Source: Haplomitrium mnioides
Lineage: Eukaryota > Marchantiophyta > Haplomitriopsida > Calobryales
DNA length: 27,182 nt
NCBI GenBank assembly: GCA_049999725.1
Contig: JBNGIS010002195.1
Span: 1 to 27,182 of the forward strand
Direction: 5' to 3'
Shown here piece by piece: positions 1 to 11,294 of this stretch (the first letter of the stretch is position 1; each line of letters starts with the position of its first letter). The notes beneath the pieces are model-generated. The model was not told where the DNA came from. It did no database searches and saw nothing but the letters and a program-made list of their open reading frames with translations. Position numbers and translations under genes: made by a program.

Positions 1-2022
1 ATATATATATATATACATCGTAATTGACCACGTGTTTCAACTCTTAGACCTTCAAAAACTTCCAAATCTTTGAGTAAAAAACAGAAATAATAAATCTATC
101 CACCAATCTATCTCTTCATATAGAAGCTTATGCTACCAATTTCTCACTAAATGCTAAAATCTACACCCTTCTATTAAGCAATATGTTTTTTTTGCAATCA
201 TCCATTAATATTCTCAATGATTCAAGTGGATCTTTGAGCTTTAAGTCATCACTGCAAAATGCTACAAAAACAAGTCTAATCTCTCTCTAATGATATCAAC
301 ATACTCAAATTTGTTAGTCATATTTGTTTTTCTTCCTTTTTATTAGTTAAGTTTTATCTACTTAATTGACATCCAAATTTGTGCAAGATGACATCAATCA
401 TTTTAAAGAGATGACTTTGACATCACCAACATCTCCATTCCCTTGAAAATGATCCCAACCGTCATTCTTATCTTCTAACTTTCCCAACACCTACTACTTA
501 CATTGCATCTAAACTAAAAATAAAATAAAATTGTTATTAGATTCTACCTATTATGTTTCATATGTAGATATTTTATTCATTCTATTCTCAAACCGGAAAA
601 GAACTCAAAGACAAAATCTAAATAAGTAAAAACTTATAATAAACTCTAATACAGTTTTTCAACTAAATGTCAATAAAACAAGCAAAACCAAACAAAGCCA
701 CAACAAGATAACTCTAATAGAGTTATATAACTCAATGCCCAAGCTAAGATCAAGAATACAAACAAAAACACTTCATAGTCTCATTAGTCAACATGGAGTT
801 TCTTTCTAATTACTTGGTTTTTTGTTGTTGTTTGGTTTTTATTTATATAAGAGAAAAATATGTCATCATACTTCATTCATTTACATATAAAATAAGCACC
901 CTTCCTTTATTTGATTAAGTAGAGAGGGTGTGGAGCTACTTTAACACCACCATACCACTTCACTTAAAAGTAACTTAAAAAACAAATAACTTTAAAATAA
1001 TTTCAACAAGTAACCTCTATGATCTCTTTTTAACTAATCTTTATTTTATTATTAATAACACAACATCATGATAATATTATTACATCAACTTTGGGCTCTA
1101 CATTAAATCTCTTTTAGTCCTCTCTACTAACATCTCAAAAATAGAATGCTTCTCAACTATGTCTACTAAATGTCACTAACCACCTCTTAATAGATATTCC
1201 ATATATAAACACATTTTAAAAACATGCTACATATTCTACTTTTAACTAAACATTTAAATCATAGGCTAAACATTCCAATAGCAAATCATATCTTTTATAC
1301 TTGTGAATTTTAACTACAAAGTTGAAATTATAAGTTAAATATTGTGGATAATAAAAAATATATAATAAAGTCATACTTCAGCAATTTAAGAGGCTGGAAT
1401 TTCAAGAACTTAAATACAAGTTAAGAGTCACTAATCCTTGTACTACGGTTAATCAAGTGATACTTTGAGTACTTTGAGCAATTGAAGTCACTCTCAATCC
1501 TTGTATTACAAGGTTAATCAAGTCATACTTTCCACAATAGAAGACACTCGCAAGCCAAGGATTAAAGCAATTCTTCAGCCAATAAAGACACCAGCTTCCA
1601 TTAGTTGAGTAATGAAGTAGAGCTCATTGTCTTTTATTGTCTCCAAGCCATATTTATAACTCATGGTGGTTTATGAATACATGTTCTATCTTTTTCAATA
1701 GGTGTTCTATCTAAACAACAAAAATCACATTTCATAAATAATAGAAACAAAATTGGAAGCCAAAACATGACTTTAAATCTAGGAAGGCAATATTCTTCAT
1801 GTAGCTAAAATTACCAGGTACTTCATAACTAGTCCAGGTGAGGATATCACCACTCGGAGTCTTGAGATTTTCACACCAAAATTAGTAGGAAAAACAAAAC
1901 CTCTAAAATACTTGCAAAATCATGTAGTTGTTACTGGATTTGAAGCTATGCTTGTTTTGTTGCTTCAGCCAAATTCTAGAAACACTTCTATCAGCTAACA
2001 GGTTGGTTGAACTAATGATACA
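1..2022. other. Gene-free AT-rich flank downstream of KDTA
   Basis: AT-rich on both strands with no frame that looks coding; begins with a short (AT)n run. The part next to 2022 must hold the KDTA 3' untranslated region. No recognisable transposon coding sequence is seen. Confidence 0.6.
1426..1531 (+). repeat. Imperfect two-copy direct repeat, unit about 60 bases
   Basis: GTCACT-(CTC)AATCCTTGTA-TAC-GGTTAATCAAGT-ATACTTT is seen at about 1426-1466 and again at about 1486-1531, with small changes. Probably an old local duplication in non-coding DNA. Confidence 0.6.
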
Positions 2023-5000
2023 CTACAAACTGAATTGTCCAAAGGCGGGTTTGAGGATTGTTGATTCCAGGAGTCTAAAGACATTGGCTACAACACCTCT
2101 TGCAGCAGAGCTGGCAGCTAAAATTGCAGCTTCCCGCCTAACACTTAAGGACTGCCCATCATTAAATAACAGTTTCAGAATCGACAGGAGGTCATCTTCC
2201 CCTGAAATCTGTATGTTGGAAATTGAAATTGTCAGAGTCCACAATTTATTTCATCCAACTTTCTTCCCCAACACAAGGCCCACATGATGGGCCACAGAGA
2301 TTTTCAATATGTTTCCCTGATAAAAGTACCACAAAATTGGCACTGAGACATGCAAACAAGGGTTACCTGCTGGACAGACAATGGTGCAAGCTGCTGCATT
2401 TCTGCCACCATCTCAGAAAAGTGCCCAATGTAAGGACCTGAAATAGTAGTCCAAAAAGGAAACAAGAATAGTGTTCATTGACAAAGCCATGTGGTACAAA
2501 CAGAATCCTACCATCAACTTGAAAGCCAGTTAATTAAAGACAGTGGCCCTTCTTGTACAACTTATACAATCTTAAAAGTTTACACAAAGTAGTTACCAGT
2601 GAGAACAGCACATCCAGCAGCAGCAGCTTCAGCCAGGTTATGGCCTTGAGACCCCTCAAATAGAGAGCCACCGACAAAGACAATGGATACCAGTCGGTAC
2701 AAAGTTGCCAATTCCCCTGCAAATAAAGGATTGAAAACAAGAAAAAAAATGTGGGAGAGTGCATTTAACATTAAAATTTTTCAATGTGAAAAAAATTCAA
2801 TGTGCTTTCATTGCCTATCACGATATCTTTCTAGTACTAAATCTTGAATGGTACAAACCTATGGTGTCTGCAACATAAACCTCAGTGTCAAACAAAACTG
2901 GATCATGCTGTGACCTTTGAGCAACCTCCAATCCATCTCTAGTCAAGTCCTGGACAGACACATCTCAAATTGTAAGCTTGACAAAGCTCTTGAAGATACA
3001 AGCTTGTTTCATAAATTTAGATAATTTTACCAATTTGGGGGTAAAATGGTGCACCTTTTTGATGCTTTGTCCTCGCTCAGGATGCCTGGGTACGATGATA
3101 GTAAGAAGATTTGGAAAGTCTCTTCTCAACTTCTTGTGAATAGATACAATGACTGCGAATGCCGGCCAAGCATGTCATGTCCGACAACCCAATGATTGAG
3201 TCACCTATCTTACATGGATAAATGCATGAATCATAATTCACTCATAGACATACCAGGTTCTTCACCATCATGAGTAGAAGCAGCAAGCCATACCCGGCGG
3301 CCCAAAAACTCTTTCCTTAATTCATGAAATGACGAGCCACAGGTGTTGCAATGATAAATAGCTCCAGATGCTGCACCGTGAGTTTCACTGGATGGTGAGA
3401 GAACATATGCGAGATAAATAAGCAGAGGGGAAAATGGTCAAAGACATTGTTTGCTGTCTGTACACAAAGAGTGAAAACAGATAACGATAAAACTTAAGCA
3501 TGTACCATCTCTTTCCAGATAGGAAAGAGTGTCACCCAAACAATTGAATGATCTTCCTTGAATATGAAGAAAGCTTTAGAACTTCCTCCTCCTTACCATA
3601 CTTAAGGTTCCCAACAAAGTGTATAACAAGTGGATTTGCACCCAGAAGTTGAAAACGAATAGCCTCCTTGGTACTCTGCGTTGCACACCATTGAAATGAA
3701 CATCAGGAGGCAAATTTCAGGAGTCAAATATGAACTCTGTAGAATCTACATCTTGAAAAGAAGATATTTCAGAGAACGAGAATCAGAGTAATACCGAGGC
3801 TGTTGAGATCACAATATCCAGATGAGTGTACTTACCACTGGGGCAATAACAGAAAACTTTGAGATAACTTCTTTCACAAGTGACTTTGCACATGATGACC
3901 ATCGCCAAAATGAATTGTGGGACATCCGTGCATTCAATAGTGCTAAGAGTATCTGCAAAATAAAGTCAGCACTTGCCTTTCAAATTGGTGATTACAAAAG
4001 ATAACCGGCAGTTTATGTTCCGGTATTCCCAGGGCACAGAGTGTATCAGTGTCAGTATCATTATATGGAGGAAAAAGTGACACACCCCTTTCTCAGCAGA
4101 TGCTAGCAGGAGGTTGGGCCAAAGTTCACTTTCTATAAAGACAGCTGCCTGCGGCCTCCAGTGAGTCAAAAATCTCTCTGCTGCTGCAGGAGTATCCACT
4201 GGAGCAAACTGCAGAATTGCAAGACGAATAATAAGCACGCAAAATTAACATCTTAGTCCCAAGCACATTTGACTTCATCTACAGTATGGTCAATCTAGTA
4301 CCCATGAAGATGTCAAGAGTAAAACAAAACCATGCAAACATTTGACTGTAGTCTAGGAAAAACCTAGATATGTTGCAACTACCGTAATGTAGAGCAGCCT
4401 TCACAATGCAGTGACAGTCACAAACTTTCAGACAAACCAGCCTCATCGTGTGTGGCAGCAGCAAGCTACCACAACTATTAGCTTGTGAAATCATTTAGTT
4501 TACTCTTGCAAGCAGCCATCTAATAAGGAACTCATAGCTCACAGGTTTCAACCCTACTCACTAGTAAAGCACATGTGCCATGTTTTTTGTGCTGATCTAT
4601 AAAGCTAACTACTGCACTGTGCTACACTGAGAAATACCTGACACAACACCCCTTGAGGAAGAACTTGCTGAAGGACTGAACTGCACTGAGCCCAATTTTG
4701 ACAAAGTAAAAGTCAACCAATATGACATCACAGTTCTCTCACTTGAAACTGAGATCACCCAAGGCTCACTATGGAGAAAACGATAACACATGGCACACAG
4801 ATTCAGTGATCAAATTATGCGCTTGTATGACACATGCACAACTTTAAATTGCAAAACCAGGTTTGACCGTCTATGACACTATCTCAATTTTATACTCTGT
4901 TCCTACACACACACATATCAAGTTTCACTGACGGAAAAGTTGAGGAAAACTCACAAAGCTGTAACGGTGGAAGTGGTCATTAATATGTTGACAAACGGAC

Positions 5001-5549
5001 GAATTTGCTTACATAATCTTATCACTGGCACTGCTGCCAGAGCTTCTCCTGTTACACAAGCCATAGAACATAAACAAATTTTGGAAGCAAATGTACTTAA
5101 ACTCCCAACTCAATAGATGGTTAATAACTTCATGCAGCAATCATTCGGGAGGTCATAAACGTGGAGCGAGGAGCATGTAACAAACGTTACATTATAAGGA
5201 TAACCCTGCCACCCAGTCGTAGATCAGGGAGTAGCGTGGCTGACCGTAATAAGCTAGACCTGCGAGTCATAACTGGAGTTCTAAAGCACTCAGATGTCAG
5301 CACTGTCTCGTGGAAAGTTAGTGTTAAAGGCAGCTATAGGAGATCAGACAAGATCCCATTCGACCCCCTCAGGGAGGTTGAGCTACGTATCTGATACAGC
5401 TGATATTCATGGGTAACACTGATGCGAACACTACGTTCCACGGAGTAAAAAATAAACGACAAAGGTGTTTTCAGGGATTCATGGCTCGGGGGTTGGACGT
5501 TTAAATAAATAATTAATCCGAATGTTTAAATTAATTTTTTTCTCCCTGA

Positions 5550-5598
<49 letters not shown>

Positions 5599-5782
5599 CA
5601 ACAGAGACAGCATGGAACCAAAGAAGAGGGCCGGGAGGTCTAGGATGGGAAGTATAGCCAAAGCGCTCCCATTGATGGTCAGGAAGCTCGCGCCCCCTAA
5701 TTCGTCGTCCATGGAAATGAAGAAATATTAAGGGGCTCATGGAGGTTGCGAGCCATGAGTACAGAGTGCGTGACTTCACCAT
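2023..5782 (-). CDS. KDTA: 3-deoxy-D-manno-octulosonic acid (Kdo) transferase, plant KDTA, 12 exons
   Basis: The product is a 440-residue GT30 glycosyltransferase of the WaaA/KdtA family, which adds Kdo from CMP-Kdo to a lipid A-type precursor; the Arabidopsis enzyme is reported in mitochondria. I joined exons by reading frame and GT-AG borders: 5782-5599, 5048-4955, 4680-4638, 4208-4086, 3952-3836, 3675-3597, 3370-3254, 3152-3055, 2949-2859, 2716-2597, 2437-2367, 2208-2023. All phases agree and no stop interrupts the frame. Family motifs visible: WFHAVSVGEA with the expected catalytic Glu at residue 63; IESELWPN (132-139); LNARMS early in exon 5; PRHPERGQ (274-281); GGS (331-333) and GHNLAEAAAAG (340-350) of the nucleotide-sugar site. 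Length matches the roughly 450-residue plant homologues. The start at 5782 gives the family N-terminus; an in-frame ATG at 5848 would add 22 residues and is less likely. Exon 3 is only 43 bases. The exon 7 acceptor is the least certain border. Confidence 0.95.
4297..4480 (-). mobile_element. Diverged copy D of the intronic short repeat, in KDTA intron 3
   Basis: Read on the minus strand, this stretch resembles the repeats in the transporter introns. Shared marks in the same order are AGTTGTGG, GATGAGGCTG, TCTGAAA, TTTGTG, GGCTGC, AGGTTTTTCCTAGACTA and CTTCAT near the end. It is less similar than copies A and C are to each other, so it is older or of another subfamily. It lies in the sense direction of KDTA. 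I could not identify target-site repeats around it. Confidence 0.65.
5551..5593. repeat. Compound (TG)n(GA)n microsatellite at the start of KDTA intron 1
   Basis: A run of TG followed by about 16 GA units. In the KDTA direction it reads (TC)n(AC)n and begins about five bases inside the intron 1 donor, which is at 5598-5597. Intron 1 therefore starts with a long pyrimidine tract. Confidence 0.95.
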
Positions 5783-8700
5783 AACCCACACGGTGCTCTC
5801 GCACTGCAAATCTACCCTCGCAACCAAATGGATCTCATCCCGCCACATAAGCTCCGGGTCCCTACAGTCTGAAAATCCTCACGCCGCTTGAGCTGCGTAC
5901 ACTTCTGCGTCCTTGTCAAAACAACACCCAACACGTGGACCCTAGTTTAGGGGTTTGTGCCACATGTCCGGCTGTGACTCGGCCTTGGGATGCAAGGGAG
6001 ACAGATCTCCTTCCAACAATCTACTCTGTTTGCGCCTATGCATCATTTAGGAAGGTGGCCAAGATTTCGTTGAGTGAGTAAGTTTCATAGATTTGATCCA
6101 ATCACTTGCCAGTGTAGCAAAGCTAGTACAATGGTCCGTTCTTTTGAACCAGGAAGTTCAAATAGAAAAGCTATGAACTGGTGTTCTTCGACATGGCATA
6201 TTGAGAAGCTACCCTGAGTGACAGAATTGCATAGAAGATATACATAATCAAATCTTGCTCTCTAAGTACATCAAACTTCAAGAAAGTCAAACCATAAACG
6301 AGAAGCATCCGGTTTGCTTTGTAGTTTTGCTTGGTTACATTGATAGCTGCTTTCTAGTTGACCAAAGTTTTATGAGTTTTTGTAGCAAGTGCTGTTTTGC
6401 ACAACTGTTCCGAGGTCTTGTCAAAAGTTTGGAAGGATTTTTTACTTTTAAAATTTACGATAGGCAATACAAAGGACCTTCACATGAATGAATGGACTGT
6501 AATCATGCATTTGAAGCAGGAAACTTGGAGACCAGATGTCAAATGTTGCTGACAATGTCAAATGTGTGGGTGCTCTGCTCTACCTTGTGTAAGAAGCAAA
6601 AACGAGTAAACAATCAGTTTGTTGAATTTAATCATTCATTGGAACCTGTGAGATTCTCAACAACTGGGTTTTGGTGCTGAATAAGGAACTGGGCTGGTGG
6701 CTTATCCATACACAGTCGAAGGAAAGGAGACATGACCACTTGTGTTGATGCTAAACCTACCGAACTTAGACTTGGTACTTGTTACAAGGTGGGTGGATTA
6801 AATGGATTGAAGCCTGCCCTTTGACAACACGACATTTGACTTCCAAGATTGCTTGCATGGCATTAGAATGTTATCCAAATTTTCGCATGCATGAATTCCC
6901 TTTTCCAATGACAAGAAAACTTTGAGTGTAATCTGTTTTGCTATGCCTGAGAAGTGTTGGCTGAGAAGTAGAAGTTTCTAATGTATCAACTGAGGTTGAT
7001 AACAAAAGAGAAACATTATAGCTAAGTAAACCATCCCCAATACCTGAAGTCCTGCATGAAATGCACTGCAACAAATTCAAACTCCCAATCTCCCCACTTT
7101 TTGACCACATCTGTACAAACTGACAATCTAGAAAGGTGATTAACAGATCCTCTGAGATGTATACATGTTAGTAACAAGGCAGAGTCCAATCGGGTTCAGA
7201 AGCTATGGACAAGTGCACAGGATGGCTATCTGTTGAGGGTTTCAACTACATCGATCTGAAATTGAAGCGGAAGTAGGAGTAGCTGTTGTATTTCTGGAAC
7301 TACAGCTTGATTTGTTTTTGTCAGGTTTTTTAGCCAGACACTGAGATTTGTCAGTATGCGTACATGTACAGTATTTGAGTCAAATCTTTATACGGAACCG
7401 TTTGACTCCGTGTTTGGCTCGACAGTTCCATCTCATTAAGTGCATGAGATTCAATACTTATCCGAGTTGCTTCTCGGCATGGAATCATTGACGGCAAAAG
7501 AAACACCGACTCTGTTTTTTATCGTACGGGTGGTCCCGTTTGTTGCCGTCGCAGGGAAGCTGCTGGGAAAATGGAATCGATTGCCTGGGGGAATATGCCA
7601 CAACACAGTTGAGGATGTTTATAGAAGACGAATTCACGGGTTGGTTAGAGGAGGTCGGGAGAAGAAAACGTTGAAGGTTATGGCACATTAATCTTTGAAT
7701 CGCCAAGCTTTTTGCTCGAGATATGATCACTAGTGCTAAATCGAAATATGCACGTGCCCTTTTCTGATCTGTAGATTTCAAAAATGGGGTGGGTGCTTTG
7801 GTGGTGGTGGATATAGATGCTGGTAATCAAAAGATATCGTTGACAAGCAAATTGTTGACATTTTCACAGCAGATTAAAAATAGGAACCCTGTTGTTCCAG
7901 CACGCTTCCAGCAGGCATGAGTCAAGATGTTACCTCATTGTCCCTTCTCTTATGACAGTTCAGTTTATACGCCCAATTGCACACCTATTTCAAATTTATC
8001 GCATTGGGCAGATATGACAGGACGCATTGACCCTTCATTGTCTTTCTTCTCTTAAATTGGCCGGCTGAACTTTGAAGCAACCTTTCAAGGGATCCCATCA
8101 TCCCAGTCATATACCCTGAATGGCCATGCTAAACTCAGCTACAGGCCTGAAGTATCGGTTTCAGGCCACCCCGATTACACATTTTTAATGTTTTTTTTCC
8201 CACTTGAGCGCTTCATTTACTTATCTCTGGTGACTAAGACATGCTTTCCTAAAGTCCAACTCAGTTGAATAGATCTTCATCTCCTTAAGTAAAGGAATCA
8301 TGATCACAGATGCTCATATCTGATTGATTACAGAAAACCTTTGCCCACCACTAAATGCGAGAATGCACTAAATTTGGATCACAAAAACAATGAGATGACT
8401 AAAATTAGTTCTCACAAAAGAAATACAGTTGTGCCTGAAACAGGCGCCTGCAGCTAAGGAGTACAGCATTCGGAAGGATTGCAAAAATCAGGCGCACAGT
8501 TGGTACGGGTCCAAATTGTTGGGACACTTCCAAAATGCCAGCTTCTCACTGCCCTCACAGGATTGACAAGGACAATACACTGTAAATATCTTCGCCAGCA
8601 GTTTATTTGAAAGAGGGAGAGAATTAGCCGAAGCTAGGTATCCGATCCCAGGTGCAGGTTATCTGGAATCGGTTCCCGCAGATAGTGAGATTTTTGGGCA

Positions 8701-9420
8701 GGGTAAGGTCGATTTCAGAGTGTTCTAGTCTTTTATGACATTCAGGGTACGTATTTTCAACCGTTACAGAGAGGAGAAGCATAATGAGACCTGTTCGGAA
8801 CCGAGTTCCAGAAGATGCAGACCACACATCTCGGGATCACTCACTTCCCACAGGTACAAGTTCAACACGTCCCAACTCAAGCCCAAGTGATGAACCTTAA
8901 GAGGGGCATTTCAAGACATTAGTGGCAACATTTCAGACACAGCGTTTGAAAGCTTTCAAAACAAAATGCATCGCCCACTTTGTTTCCACTATCAGATTTA
9001 CACCTTAGTCGATGAGAATCAAGATGACATTAACAAAACATCAGACAGTCACATACATAAGGATTTCCTCTGCCAGATCTGCTCTTCGAATTTGATTGGT
9101 AAAGCATGTTACCATTTTGACAAGCAACTGTAGTCAGTGAAGCATAATATATTACATGCTGAACACAAGTAAGATTGTTCCTGTTGTGTAAACAAACCTA
9201 AGCCTAGCTACTCGTGCCTGGTGGGAGCATAATAATGGCCTGCCCAAGATAGCAGAACATGACCATACAAATCTCAATGCTTTCAGGGCAACTTTCTCTC
9301 GCAGACACCGCCAGCCTAACAGCTACACAAACTTTGTCTAAGGTGAACTCCCCCAAAAGAAGGAAGTGGGAATTGTACTCCTGTAACACATAATAAATCT
9401 AAACCGAAAACAGCTGCAGG
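5783..9420. other. Intergenic region between KDTA and the MOCOS-like gene
   Basis: Contains the KDTA promoter next to 5783 and the presumed 3' untranslated region of the minus-strand MOCOS-like gene below 9421. Open frames of 60-100 codons occur on both strands, but none matches a family I recognise, has coding-like composition, or joins to a neighbour through good splice sites. No tRNA or other RNA gene was found. Confidence 0.5.
5932..5952. promoter_or_regulatory. G-box and adjacent palindrome upstream of KDTA
   Basis: CACGTG at 5932-5937 is the core of the plant G-box, bound by bZIP and bHLH factors, and sits 150 bases upstream of the KDTA start. Right after it, 5940-5952 is a perfect palindrome, CCCTA-GTT-TAGGG. 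Position fits a promoter element; function is inferred only from the motif. Confidence 0.4.
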
Positions 9421-10401
9421 TCATGATTTTGGCGACGTTCCAAAGGAACTCCTTCGAACTAATAAACAAGTAATCTTTGTGGGATGACCTACAACTTTGG
9501 GAAGAGTGCAGAATGCATAATCTGGTTTGTGTAAAGTGAGATTCAGCTGGTCTTCACCCAAAATCAGCTCTGAAGCATCAAATAGCACATGCCAGCAATT
9601 GCGCTGAGCTTCGGAGACCCAATGCAATGAATTTCGAGTACCCCTGATCTCCGCAGGATATGCAAACAGGCCTTTTGGGCTGTGTTTGCTCTTCTTTCGA
9701 AAATGCTGACTAAGCTTTGAACCTGCGATTTGAAGATCAAGCCAACTACTGGGGGCTGGGAGCACTTTAGCTTCCTTGAAAGTAGCAAATTCTCGTATGC
9801 AATCCATCTCCTCATCCAGCACCGTCATGTAGTAATTGTACCTGAAAAATGGGTAACTTTCACCAACTAACATCATGGCCTCCTTTAGGGTGGTGGTGAA
9901 AACTACAAGGTATTCTGCCTCATGTAACCCGCAATGCTTCAATACTCTGTTTCGAGCATGCATTTCAGGAATTGAGATCGAATTGTTGGGCGAATTCGAT
10001 TTCTTAGCTAAAATATCCAGCAGTCGTGATGGTTCCAGAGGAGTCTTCTTGGGCTCTGGAAGTGTTGTCCCAAAACAAGCTGATAAATCTTTGCTACTGG
10101 ATGGTGCACAAGAAGGGGACCTCCCTGGAGTACTGCTTGTGCTTCCATCCTCGTTGTATTCTTGATCTTCCTTGACACTGGGAAGGCCCTTGTCTGGTCC
10201 TGACAAACCTTCGTAGTACTCGGGATAACGTGCATGCACATACTGATCTACATACTGCATTTCCGTTGGCGTGATAGGGCCCGACCATCTCAGATCTAAA
10301 CCATGTAGTGACGACATGGCCTCCGCAATGATGTGTGGAGGAATGACGAACGTTCGAGCCTGCATCCCCTTCCCCTCATGTGTCAGAACTGTTATTATCA
10401 T
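9421..10401 (-). CDS. Short MOCOS-like protein, PLP-dependent transferase fold, single exon
   Basis: Residues 147-320 of this 326-residue protein resemble the core of the plant molybdenum-cofactor-sulfurase-like family (Arabidopsis At5g51920, At2g23520 and relatives): the block ending GESYPF, then GLFAYPAEIRGTR, WHVLFDA and CTLPKVVG. Asp275 sits where the family has the residue that contacts the PLP ring nitrogen, and Lys302 where it has the Schiff-base lysine. Relatives run about 560-900 residues and carry an N-terminal block with DYxGxGLFS and a glycine-rich turn; here residues 66-146 are a Ser/Pro/Glu-rich stretch instead. The protein ends 24 residues after Lys302, whereas relatives usually continue well beyond it. 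There is no MOSC domain. The frame is open above 10401 to a GTG at 10443, but the first ATG is at 10401; a second at 10365 is possible, and an upstream exon cannot be excluded. It is either a short paralogue with a changed role or a decaying copy; the intact 980-base frame favours the former. Confidence 0.72.
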   Translation of the reverse strand: MIITVLTHEGKGMQARTFVIPPHIIAEAMSSLHGLDLRWSGPITPTEMQYVDQYVHARYPEYYEGLSGPDKGLPSVKEDQEYNEDGSTSSTPGRSPSCAPSSSKDLSACFGTTLPEPKKTPLEPSRLLDILAKKSNSPNNSISIPEMHARNRVLKHCGLHEAEYLVVFTTTLKEAMMLVGESYPFFRYNYYMTVLDEEMDCIREFATFKEAKVLPAPSSWLDLQIAGSKLSQHFRKKSKHSPKGLFAYPAEIRGTRNSLHWVSEAQRNCWHVLFDASELILGEDQLNLTLHKPDYAFCTLPKVVGHPTKITCLLVRRSSFGTSPKS

Positions 10402-10798
10402 CCGCACACATGACCAAATCCAGCATGACCGAAACAAGTACACGATTACAATGGATCAATCCAAGCTGATTGTGTTTTCTCAAGGCTACTAGGCACAGCC
10501 AAGCAACGGCATAATTTTCCGCAGGTCGATCGAGTGACATGACTAGAAGGCGCCGGACGGCACGTTTCAAGTTTGGCAAGCAATTCGGTGATCTAGATGC
10601 AACCATCTAGACTTGAAAGCAGAATGCGGAAATCGGAAACATGAAGTGTAAAAATATCAAAAAGAGCCCTAACCTCTCCAAAGAAGCCACAAATTGCAAA
10701 TAACAAATTCTTCTATCAAGCGCTTTCACACACACCTTAGTCCCCTCCTCCTTGCTCCTGAGCGGTCTTTTAACAAGAGCCACGGGATTTGATCCCAT

Positions 10799-10813
10799 TT
10801 CCGCACCGCGGAA
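10799..10813. repeat. Short perfect inverted repeat in the divergent intergenic region
   Basis: TTCCGC and GCGGAA flank a three-base centre (ACC). It could be a dimer-binding site or chance; nothing else supports a role. Confidence 0.35.
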
Positions 10814-11216
10814 CCCTACCGACGCCAGATGTGCAAAGGCCGCAGGCCAAAACTGACGAGAGACAGAAAAGGTAACAAATCGCGCGGGGCTCCCTTGAGG
10901 GTCGGTCTGCCTGTTAACAGCGTAGAGAGTCTCCTGCCTTGCCAACCAACTACCCTGCCCTGCCCTCCCACTGAATTGTTGCAAACGGTAAGGATTAGAT
11001 TCGCAAACGCAGCCACAACATACAAGAATGACCTCCAAAGAGGGCTGCAGTCAGCAGCTGCACGCTGCGTCGTTGCCAACTGGGCTCCCTGATTTTTGTA
11101 ACGTTAGAGTGAGCAACATCCTCCGTCATCCCTCCTTCCTCCCCTCCCCATTCTGCTTGAGTACAAAGTCATACCTACAAAAATCCTTCCTACAAATATC
11201 TCTCCACCCTCAACCC

Positions 11217-11228
11217 AACCCTAACCCC
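11217..11228 (+). promoter_or_regulatory. Telo-box-like motif in the MOT2-like leader
   Basis: The sequence AACCCTAACCCC lies about 67 bases before the ATG, in a C/T-rich leader. Telo boxes (AAACCCTAA) occur near the transcription start of many plant housekeeping genes. The match lacks the first A, so it is only suggestive. Confidence 0.3.
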
Positions 11229-11294
11229 GGTTACCCTCCTTACCTTGTTTCTGTTCTCCATCGATTCCTGCCTGCTCCGATCAGCCAGCCAGCC

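Larger units (their letters stand above)
10402..11294. promoter_or_regulatory. Shared upstream region of the divergent MOCOS-like and MOT2-like genes
   Basis: About 0.9 kb separates the two start codons, which point away from each other, so the region must hold both 5' leaders and both promoters, possibly a bidirectional one. It is less AT-rich than the flanks. I see no convincing TATA box for either gene. The 11100-11290 part is pyrimidine-rich on the plus strand, as many plant leaders are, and contains a telo-box-like AACCCTAACC. A short perfect inverted repeat lies at 10799-10813. Confidence 0.5.

Noticed and set aside
5846-5848. Upstream in-frame ATG for KDTA adding 22 residues
   Set aside because: The added residues are acidic and unlike the N-terminus of plant KDTA proteins; the ATG at 5782 gives the expected start.
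10376-10606. Minus-strand 76-codon frame starting MVASRSPNC as a first exon of the MOCOS-like gene
   Set aside because: It has a good ATG but lies in another frame, no strong donor joins it to the downstream frame, and it does not resemble family N-termini.
10607-11038. 143-codon minus-strand frame upstream of the MOCOS-like gene
   Set aside because: No recognisable domain, overlaps the shared promoter and leader region, and the mixed low-complexity composition looks like chance in a less AT-rich stretch.
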